From NCBI GenBank assembly GCA_946481465.1, contig CAMLOC010000093.1, forward strand, positions 1-9,039: DNA of 9,039 nucleotides, in the 5' to 3' direction. Below, one piece after another: positions 1-6,491 of the stretch. Origin of the DNA: an uncultured Shinella sp. GTDB taxonomy: Bacteria; Pseudomonadota; Alphaproteobacteria; Rhizobiales; Rhizobiaceae. Within the stretch, counting starts at the first letter, position 1. Each line of letters opens with the position of its first letter. The notes beneath the pieces were generated by a model. It was not told where the DNA came from, ran no database searches, and saw only the letters and a program-made list of their open reading frames with translations. The translations under genes and the position numbers were made by a program.

Positions 1-1447
<1,447 letters not shown>

Positions 1448-1463
1448 GTCATTCCTCCCATAA

Positions 1464-1478
1464 GGCCCACACTGGGCC
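1464..1478 (-). other. Small perfect hairpin just upstream of the aldehyde dehydrogenase ribosome binding site
   Basis: GGCCCA and TGGGCC form a perfect 6-bp stem with a 3-base loop, ending about 5 bases before the GGGAGG ribosome binding site of the aldehyde dehydrogenase. There is no U-tract, so it is not an intrinsic terminator. It could be a protein site or an mRNA 5' structure, or chance in GC-rich DNA. Confidence 0.35.
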
Positions 1479-1544
1479 GTCGGGAAGGATGGTGCGGCGC
1501 TTCGGCCGGCTGTGATAGAGGGCCGCTGACGATGGCGGCGCCGA

Positions 1545-1564
1545 CTGTTTCAGAATTGAGACAG
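1545..1564. promoter_or_regulatory. Candidate operator (imperfect palindrome) upstream of the aldehyde dehydrogenase
   Basis: Two 8-base arms, CTGTTTCA and TGAGACAG, are inverted repeats with one mismatched pair, separated by GAAT. The site lies 98-117 bp upstream of the aldehyde dehydrogenase start and about 33 bp past the stop of the regulator gene. This fits an upstream activator site for a dimeric Fis-type HTH protein, and the adjacent regulator is the obvious candidate ligand. This is inference from symmetry and position; no footprint is known to me. Confidence 0.45.
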
Positions 1565-1596
1565 GCCGATGCGACAGCCTGCGCTGCGCCGCAACA

Positions 1597-2556
1597 TCAA
1601 TTGATCGAGAGCTTCTTCATCTTGCGATACAGCGTCGCGCGGCTGATGCCGAGCAGGTCCGCGGCCTGGCTGACATTGCCGCCGGCGCGGGCCAGCACGC
1701 GGCGCAGCGCCGCACGTTCCGCGTCGTCGAGGTCGCGCCCCTCCTCCGCGCGGTCCTCGCGCAGGAGGTCGGAGGCCGCGACACCCGTGGCGATGCGCCG
1801 GTCGTCGAGGCCGAGCACCTGGCGCGCGGCGCGCGTCGCGCCCAGAACGAGATCGTCGCGGTCGACCGCGAGCAGCGCCGGCGCGGAGCGGCCCTCGACG
1901 GGCACGAGCAGGATGCGGGCGGCGGAGAAGGCGCGGCGGAACAGCCCCGCCTCGATGCGCGCGGCGGCATCGCGCACGGCCTGCGAGAGGATCGCCATCG
2001 TCATCTCGTTGGCATCGTCCCGGCAGGTGGAGATATCGATGGCGGCGGCGATGCGCCCCCGGTGGTCGCGGATCGGCGCCGTGGTGCAGGAAAGGCCGGT
2101 GTTCTGCGAGAGGAAATGCTGGTCGCGCAGGATGAGCACCGGCCGCGCATCGGCCAGCGCCGTGCCGATGCCGTTGGTGCCGACGCTCGCCTCGCTCCAC
2201 ACCGTGCCGGACCAGAGCCCGACGCCGCGGAAATCGCGGTCATCGCCCGCCGCCCCGCGGCGTTCCAGCGCGATGCCGTTCTCGTCGGTCAGGAGCAGGC
2301 AGCAGCCGGCCCTGCCGACCGTGGCGAAGAGCCGGTCGATCTCGCCGCGCGCCTCCTCGATCAGCACGCTGGAGCGCGCCCGCGCCTGGCGGAATTCCGC
2401 TTCGCTGAGGCGCCAGGGCGTGCGCGCCTCCTCGGGCGAAAGGCCGTGCAGCGTGAGGCAGCGGCGCCAGGAGGCGGCCACGGGCGAGCTTGCCGCCGCC
2501 GACGCATGGGCCGCAACGCTCTGCACATGATCCGCATGATCGAAACGCATGGGCAT
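1597..2556 (-). CDS. GAF-domain, Fis-type HTH transcriptional regulator (AcoR-like, lacking the AAA+ domain)
   Basis: Predicted 319-residue cytoplasmic activator. The N-terminus carries the AcoR-family signature SWRRCLTLHGLSPEE (29-43). A GAF-type sensor spans about 70-178, with WSEASVGTNGIGTAL (120-134) and the CTTAPIRDHRGRIAAAIDIS segment (157-176) usual in this family. Residues about 212-262 may form a PAS-like linker. The C-terminus is a Fis-type helix-turn-helix, GGNVSQAADLLGISRATLYRKMKK (292-315). Full-length AcoR proteins of about 600-670 residues have a sigma-54 ATPase domain between sensor and HTH; here no Walker A or GAFTGA motif exists, so sigma-54 activation is unlikely despite common database naming. 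I chose the ATG at 2556 because GGGGAGG lies seven bases upstream; the frame stays open to 2652 but that start has no such site. It sits upstream of the aldehyde dehydrogenase and divergent from benE, and so may control one or both. Confidence 0.9.
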   Translation of the reverse strand: MPMRFDHADHVQSVAAHASAAASSPVAASWRRCLTLHGLSPEEARTPWRLSEAEFRQARARSSVLIEEARGEIDRLFATVGRAGCCLLLTDENGIALERRGAAGDDRDFRGVGLWSGTVWSEASVGTNGIGTALADARPVLILRDQHFLSQNTGLSCTTAPIRDHRGRIAAAIDISTCRDDANEMTMAILSQAVRDAAARIEAGLFRRAFSAARILLVPVEGRSAPALLAVDRDDLVLGATRAARQVLGLDDRRIATGVAASDLLREDRAEEGRDLDDAERAALRRVLARAGGNVSQAADLLGISRATLYRKMKKLSIN

Positions 2557-2765
2557 CCGCTCTCCTCCCCGAAAGCTTCGACCGATCGTCGCGCCAGAAT
2601 ACAACGCTTGACGACTATAGCCTCGTTTGCGCCCGCGGGTCCAGCAGGACAAAGGTCCAAGACGGGAGCGGCACGGCCAGGCCCCCCATGGCCCGTCACA
2701 AGCCTGTTCCCAAGCCGCCCGGCGCCTGTTACCAGTGCACAGTCCTTTCCAGCGTCGATCCTGCC
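2557..2765. promoter_or_regulatory. Divergent intergenic region between the regulator and benE
   Basis: This 209-bp stretch must hold the regulator promoter and probably the benE promoter. The least GC-rich part is near 2598-2632, where TATA-like hexamers occur on both strands, but I find no well-spaced -35/-10 pair that I would defend. The regulator side has a strong GGAGG site; the benE side has none near its start. No copy of the 1545-1564 palindrome is apparent here. Confidence 0.4.
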
Positions 2766-3956
2766 ATGCTCCGTGATTTTTCCGCCCAAGCCCTGTTTAT
2801 GGGCCTGCTCACCGCCTTCGTCGGCTTCGCCAGTTCCTTCGCCGTCGTGCTGCACGGCCTCACGGGCGTCGGCGCCACGGAGGCGCAGGCCGCCTCCGGC
2901 CTGATGGCGCTGTCCGTGTCGATGGGCGTGTGCGCCGTCGTGCTCAGCGCCGCAACGCGGCTTCCCGTCTCCATCGCCTGGTCGACGCCGGGCGCCGCGC
3001 TGCTGGCAAGCTCCGGCGCGGTCGAGGGCGGCTTTGCCACGGCGGTCGGCGGCTTCCTCGTCTGCGCGGTGCTGATCGTCGTCGCGGGCCTGTGGAAGCC
3101 GCTCGGCCGCATGGTCGCGGCAATCCCGGCGACGCTCGCCAACGCCATGCTGTCGGGCGTGCTGATCGGCCTCTGCTTCGCGCCGGTGAAGGCCATCGCC
3201 TTCGATCCGCTGCTCGGCCTGCCGATCGTGCTGGCCTGGGTGGTCGTGGGCAGCATCAACCGGCTCTACGCCGTGCCCGCGGCGCTTGCCGCCTTCGTCG
3301 CGGTGCTCGCCTTCGGCATCGACGTGCCGGAAGGCGCCCTTGCCGGGCTGGCCGACGCGCTGCTGCCGCAGCCGGAGATCGTCACGCCCGTCTTCACCGT
3401 CGCCGGCCTTGTCGGCATCGCGCTGCCGCTCTTCATCGTCACCATGGCCTCGCAGAACATTCCGGGCATCGCCGTGCTGAAGGTCAACCATTACGAGCCG
3501 AGCCCCGGCCCGCTCTTCGCCGTCACCGGCCTGTTCTCGCTGCTGTCGGCGCCCTTCGGCGGGCACGCGGTCAATCTTGCCGCCATCACCGCCGCCATGT
3601 GCGCGGGCAGCGACGCGCATCCCGACCCGGCCAGGCGCTACTGGGCGGCGATCAATGCCGGCGTCTTCTACGTGATCTTCGGGCTTGCGGCGGGCGCCGT
3701 CACGGCCTTCGTCAGCCTCGCCCCGCCGATCCTCATCCAGGCGGTCGCCGGTCTCGCCCTGATCAGCGCCTTCGCCAATTCCGCCCTCAACGCCTTCAAG
3801 GACGTCGACAGCCGCGAGGCGGCGGCGGTGACCTTCCTCGTCACCGCCTCGGGCGTCTCCTTCGCCGGCATTTCCGGCGCCTTCTGGGGGCTGATCGCCG
3901 GCGGGCTGATGCTCGCGCTCGCCCGCCTCACCGCAAGGCGCCGCGCCCGGCCGTGA
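2766..3956 (+). CDS. benE: BenE-family benzoate/proton symporter
   Basis: A 396-residue, very hydrophobic inner-membrane protein, the usual BenE length, with about 11-12 predicted membrane helices. BenE proteins import benzoate with protons for aromatic catabolism, although many homologues are untested. Family landmarks are TRLPVSIAWSTPGAALL (64-80), MASQNIPGIAVL (227-238) and APFGGHAVNLAAITAA (262-277). I chose the ATG at 2766 because MLRDFSAQALFMG matches the typical family N-terminus just before the first helix. The Shine-Dalgarno site is weak or absent there, and in-frame upstream starts such as 2688 would add a non-hydrophobic tail without a better site. It is divergent from the GAF/Fis regulator and converges with the exported protein at 3960, with 3 bp between stops. 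No ring-oxidation genes (benABCD, cat) are in the window, so the substrate is inferred only from family. Confidence 0.88.
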   Translation: MLRDFSAQALFMGLLTAFVGFASSFAVVLHGLTGVGATEAQAASGLMALSVSMGVCAVVLSAATRLPVSIAWSTPGAALLASSGAVEGGFATAVGGFLVCAVLIVVAGLWKPLGRMVAAIPATLANAMLSGVLIGLCFAPVKAIAFDPLLGLPIVLAWVVVGSINRLYAVPAALAAFVAVLAFGIDVPEGALAGLADALLPQPEIVTPVFTVAGLVGIALPLFIVTMASQNIPGIAVLKVNHYEPSPGPLFAVTGLFSLLSAPFGGHAVNLAAITAAMCAGSDAHPDPARRYWAAINAGVFYVIFGLAAGAVTAFVSLAPPILIQAVAGLALISAFANSALNAFKDVDSREAAAVTFLVTASGVSFAGISGAFWGLIAGGLMLALARLTARRRARP

Positions 3957-3959
3957 TCC

Positions 3960-5414
3960 CTATTGCTGGAACGGCAGCGGCCGGCCGTTGACCAGCACCT
4001 TGCCATCCTCGCCCACCGTCAGGTCCCAGGCCTGCGCGCCGCCACCGGCATCGCGGGCAAGGCCCTTCATCATCAGGAGGCCGAAGGCGGCCTGGCCGAA
4101 CTGCGGCACGGCGGCGGCGTTCTTCTGGAGATAGGCGACCGTCTTGTCGAAGTCGCGCATGGTCAGCGTCACCTCGGCGCTGTGGCGGTCCTTCTCCTCG
4201 GGATAGACCCGCATCCTGCCGGCAAGGTGCAGGTCGTAGACCGGCGAGACGGCGGAGACGTCCTCGAACTCCACGGTCATGGCGCCGCCCGGCAGGACGA
4301 TGCGGCCGATCTCCTTGTTCTGCGCTTCCGTCAGCGGCTCGGACTTCGTGAAGTCCGCATGGTCGATGAGGTAGTCGACGGCGCCGGCAAGGTCGAGATT
4401 GGTCACGGCCGCCTTGAAGGTCGCGCGTTCCGGCACCGCCTCGGCGAAGGCCGGGGGCAGGATACCGGCAGGCGGCCTCGGCTTGTCCACCCCGAAACCG
4501 AAGCCGAAGCGGGTGGAATGGGCGATGCCGTTCATGTCGATGACATAGCTGACGCTCTCGGCCCCGAACGTGCCGTGTTGCGTGCCGACCGTCACGTTGG
4601 AGGCCTTGATCGTCTCCGTAAGGTTGTCGAAGACCGGCAGGGCGGAGCGCAGCAATTCCTTCAGGCGCGCCGCATCCGCCGCCTCCAGCTTGTCCTTGTG
4701 CATGTTGTCGAGCACGAAGAAGACGAGGTCCTGCACCACCCTGTTGCGCGCGCCGTCCATGCTGACGTCGATATCGACCGTGTCGGCGCTGATATCGACC
4801 CGGCCGTTCGCCCCGCCGGTGACCGTCTCGGCAAAGGCCTTCATCACGCCGGTGCTGGATATGTCGAGAATGCCCTCGCCTCTCTTCTCGGCGGCAAGGC
4901 GCATCGCCGTCTCGCCGAAGCTCGCCGTGACGCTCTCCTGCGGCGAGGTGCTGGTGAAGGCGATCTTCTCGGCCTTCCAGTCGGCGGCGGTGAAATAGAG
5001 GATATCGGGATCGTAGATGCCGTCGAGCGTCATCGAGGCGATGACATAGGAGAACGAATTCTTGCCGGGCGCCGCGTCGACCGAGCCCTTGATGTCGAAG
5101 CTGTCGCTCGCCTCGACACGGTAGGTGCCTTCGGGCGTGGGGCGCAGATAGGCCGTCATCGGCTTCAGGCCCTCGACGGTCACCGCCTTGGACCTGTCCT
5201 TCTCCAGGAGCACCGCGGGGTTGAAGCGCAGCTCGTAGAAGGAGGTCGCCGCCTTGACGGTGACGAGGCCGGCCTCGATCATGTCCTGCGGCAGGTAGCG
5301 GGTCAGCTTGTGCTGGATGCTCTCGGCCTCGGCCGGCGAAACCTCTTGGGCGAGGGCCGGGCTTGCGGATACAAGCGCAAATGCGGCCGAAGCCATCAGG
5401 ATCTGTCGTCTCAT
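3960..5414 (-). CDS. Exported (periplasmic) protein of unknown function
   Basis: A 484-residue protein that I do not recognise. The N-terminus is a clear Sec signal peptide: two arginines, a hydrophobic core (about residues 5-18) and a probable signal peptidase I cut after ALA at residue 22, before QEV. There is no lipobox and no later membrane helix, so it is probably soluble in the periplasm. The mature part alternates short beta-like stretches with repeated phrases on the pattern 'treatment of an aspartate/valine strand, then a turn', and ends in WDLTVGEDGKVLVNGRPLPF, a C-terminal type seen in large beta-rich periplasmic proteins such as the DUF945/YdgA and DUF2125 groups; that resemblance is only suggestive. 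The start at 5414 has AAGGA seven bases upstream and places the signal peptide at the very N-terminus, unlike the in-frame start at 5456. It appears monocistronic, converging on benE and divergent from rplY. Confidence 0.85.
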   Translation of the reverse strand: MRRQILMASAAFALVSASPALAQEVSPAEAESIQHKLTRYLPQDMIEAGLVTVKAATSFYELRFNPAVLLEKDRSKAVTVEGLKPMTAYLRPTPEGTYRVEASDSFDIKGSVDAAPGKNSFSYVIASMTLDGIYDPDILYFTAADWKAEKIAFTSTSPQESVTASFGETAMRLAAEKRGEGILDISSTGVMKAFAETVTGGANGRVDISADTVDIDVSMDGARNRVVQDLVFFVLDNMHKDKLEAADAARLKELLRSALPVFDNLTETIKASNVTVGTQHGTFGAESVSYVIDMNGIAHSTRFGFGFGVDKPRPPAGILPPAFAEAVPERATFKAAVTNLDLAGAVDYLIDHADFTKSEPLTEAQNKEIGRIVLPGGAMTVEFEDVSAVSPVYDLHLAGRMRVYPEEKDRHSAEVTLTMRDFDKTVAYLQKNAAAVPQFGQAAFGLLMMKGLARDAGGGAQAWDLTVGEDGKVLVNGRPLPFQQ

Positions 5415-5447
5415 CGCGGTTTCCTTCGCCGAACGGATCTGGAAGCG

Positions 5448-5476
5448 AACATCCAATCATGACCGCATCGTGTCAA
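5448..5476 (-). promoter_or_regulatory. Candidate promoter for the exported protein
   Basis: A perfect TTGACA -35 hexamer (5471-5476, read on the minus strand) is followed after 17 bases by GATGTT (5448-5453), a weak -10. Transcription would start near 5441, giving a 5' leader of about 27 bases that includes the ribosome binding site. The -35 and the spacing are good; the -10 matches at only three positions. Confidence 0.45.
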
Positions 5477-5555
5477 TCGCCCGCAGGCCTTGCATTTCCG
5501 GGCGTTCTCGTTTATCGAGCCCCCGTCCGCGTAGACACCCTTGGAGGCAACGTGG

Positions 5556-5627
5556 ATGAGGCTTTCACGAAATCCTCAAGCTTTTTGCGCGGCAGGGCTT
5601 CCCTGCGTGCGAAGGGCTCTCCAGTAA
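5556..5627 (+). CDS. Possible 23-codon upstream ORF in the rplY leader
   Basis: An ATG at 5556 is preceded by GGAGG (5543-5547) with 8-base spacing, as good as or better than the site of rplY itself. The frame runs 23 codons (MRLSRNPQAF at the start, RRALQ at the end) to TAA at 5625-5627, 18 bp before the rplY start. The peptide resembles no family I know. It entirely contains the hairpin at 5579-5618, so ribosomes translating it would melt that structure. It may be a regulatory leader or a chance ORF. Confidence 0.3.
   Translation: MRLSRNPQAFCAAGLPCVRRALQ
5579..5618 (+). promoter_or_regulatory. Long hairpin in the rplY 5' leader
   Basis: As RNA, 5579-5597 pairs with 5601-5618: an upper 6-bp perfect stem (GCAGGG/CCCTGC, loop CUU at 5598-5600), a single bulged G at 5591, and a lower stem of 12 pairs, four of them G-U. 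It ends 27 bases before the rplY start. No U-run follows it, so it is not a simple terminator. The polarity of the G-U pairs (U left, G right) favours folding of the plus-strand transcript. It is a candidate for translational or autogenous control of L25, not an assigned element. Confidence 0.5.
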
Positions 5628-5645
5628 CACATGAAAGGTAAAGCC

Positions 5646-6254
5646 ATGAGCCACGACACTTACGAGCTCAAGGCCGAGACGCGCGAACGGGTTGGTAAGG
5701 GGTCCTCCCGTGAACTTCGCCGCAACGGCCTTATTCCCGCAGTCATCTACGGCGACAAGCAGGCCCCGCTCTCCATCGCCATCTCGACGAAGGAAGTAAC
5801 CCAGCGCATCCACGCCGGCGGTTTCAAGACCACCGTCGCGACGATCGACGTCAACGGCGAGAAGATCAAGGTCCTGCCGAAGGACTATCAGCTCGATCCG
5901 GTCCGCGACTTCACGATGCATGTCGACTTCCTGCGCGTTTCGGGCAACACCCACGTCGTCGTCGAAGTTCCGGTTCACTTCGTCAACGAAGAGAAGTCCC
6001 CGGGCATCAAGGCCGGCGGCGTCCTGAACATCGTCCGCCACGCTGTCGAACTGCACGCCCTGGCTGGTGACATTCCGGAATTCATCACGGCGGACCTCGC
6101 TGGCCTGAAGGTCGGCGAAGGCATCCACATCTCGCACGTCAAGCTGCCGAAGGGCACGAGCCCGGTCATCACCGACCGCGACTTCACGATCGCCACGATC
6201 GCCGTTCCGGCCGCAGGCGTGAAGGAAGAAGAAGCAACGGAAGCTTCCGAGTAA
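5646..6254 (+). CDS. rplY: 50S ribosomal protein L25, long CTC-type
   Basis: A 202-residue protein that binds 5S rRNA in the large ribosomal subunit. The N-terminal L25 domain (about residues 5-95) is clear: [20 protein letters not shown], then [11 protein letters not shown] and the [20 protein letters not shown] segment. The C-terminal beta domain of the TL5/CTC type follows (about 100-190, with [23 protein letters not shown]), then an acidic tail ([10 protein letters not shown]). The length is normal for alphaproteobacterial L25, about twice the short E. coli form. I chose the ATG at 5646 because AAGG sits seven bases upstream and [11 protein letters not shown] fits the family; the in-frame ATG at 5631 would consume that site. 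Codons are more biased to preferred C- and G-ending forms, with lower overall GC than the neighbours, as expected for a highly expressed gene. It ends 24 bp before a strong terminator, so it seems to be a single-gene unit. Confidence 0.97.
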   Translation: MSHDTYELKAETRERVGKGSSRELRRNGLIPAVIYGDKQAPLSIAISTKEVTQRIHAGGFKTTVATIDVNGEKIKVLPKDYQLDPVRDFTMHVDFLRVSGNTHVVVEVPVHFVNEEKSPGIKAGGVLNIVRHAVELHALAGDIPEFITADLAGLKVGEGIHISHVKLPKGTSPVITDRDFTIATIAVPAAGVKEEEATEASE

Positions 6255-6278
6255 TCGGATCCGTTCAGCAAGACGCCG

Positions 6279-6310
6279 AAAACCCCGCATCCGCCGGATG
6301 CGGGGTTTTT
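6279..6310 (+). terminator. Intrinsic terminator of rplY
   Basis: CCCCGCATCC (6283-6292) and GGATGCGGGG (6296-6305) form a perfect 10-bp GC-rich stem with a 3-base loop, followed by TTTTT (6306-6310) and CTTT. Four A residues before the stem (6279-6282) can pair with the T-run and extend it. It is 24 bp after the rplY stop and is a textbook Rho-independent terminator. Confidence 0.93.
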
Positions 6311-6396
6311 CTTTGCCGCCGCCCCGGCACTACCGTTGCGGGAAGCCTGAATTATCAGCACTTTTCCGGGTCGCCATTTCAGCAACATTTAAGACT

Positions 6397-6410
6397 TTGA
6401 TGAAAATCTA
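6397..6410. promoter_or_regulatory. Candidate FNR/FixK-type box upstream of the c-di-GMP enzyme
   Basis: TTGAT-GAAA-ATCTA matches the FNR/FixK/FnrN consensus TTGAT-N4-ATCAA at 9 of 10 defined positions. It lies in a clearly AT-richer stretch (about 6350-6430) after the rplY terminator, centred about 84 bp upstream of the GGDEF-EAL start. No convincing -35/-10 pair was found, so the class of promoter is open. One such match can occur by chance. Confidence 0.35.
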
Positions 6411-6446
6411 GACCGCAAAAGATGACATAAGCCAAAGAGGGGCGTT

Positions 6447-6491
6447 ATGGGCGGCGGGCTTGGCATCATGGCAGGGGGGCGACCGGCATGA
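6447..6491 (+). CDS. Possible 14-codon leader ORF overlapping the GGDEF-EAL start
   Basis: The ATG at 6447 follows GAGGGG (6437-6442) by four bases. The frame encodes MGGGLGIMAGGRPA and stops at TGA 6489-6491, so its stop overlaps the downstream ATG at 6488 as ATGA. Such overlaps usually mean translational coupling. The peptide itself is glycine-rich and unlike anything I know. It may exist only to deliver ribosomes to the next gene, or may be fortuitous; the downstream gene has its own GGGGGG about 8 bases ahead of its start. Confidence 0.35.
   Translation: MGGGLGIMAGGRPA

Noticed and set aside
1450..1544. A sigma-54 promoter before the aldehyde dehydrogenase
   Set aside because: No TGGCAC-N5-TTGC-like pair was found on the minus strand, which agrees with the regulator lacking an AAA+ domain.
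2688..2765. An N-terminal extension of BenE from the in-frame ATG at 2688
   Set aside because: It adds 26 polar, proline-rich residues before the first helix with no well-placed ribosome site, and the family start matches 2766.
3963..5462. A 499-codon plus-strand frame opposite the exported protein
   Set aside because: Its composition is His/Arg/Gly/Asp-rich and without motifs, whereas the minus-strand frame has a signal peptide and ribosome site.
5490..5518. A plus-strand promoter for rplY: TTGCAT, 17 bases, TATCGA
   Set aside because: Spacing is right, but both hexamers are weak and the -10 matches only in its first half; I do not list it as a feature.
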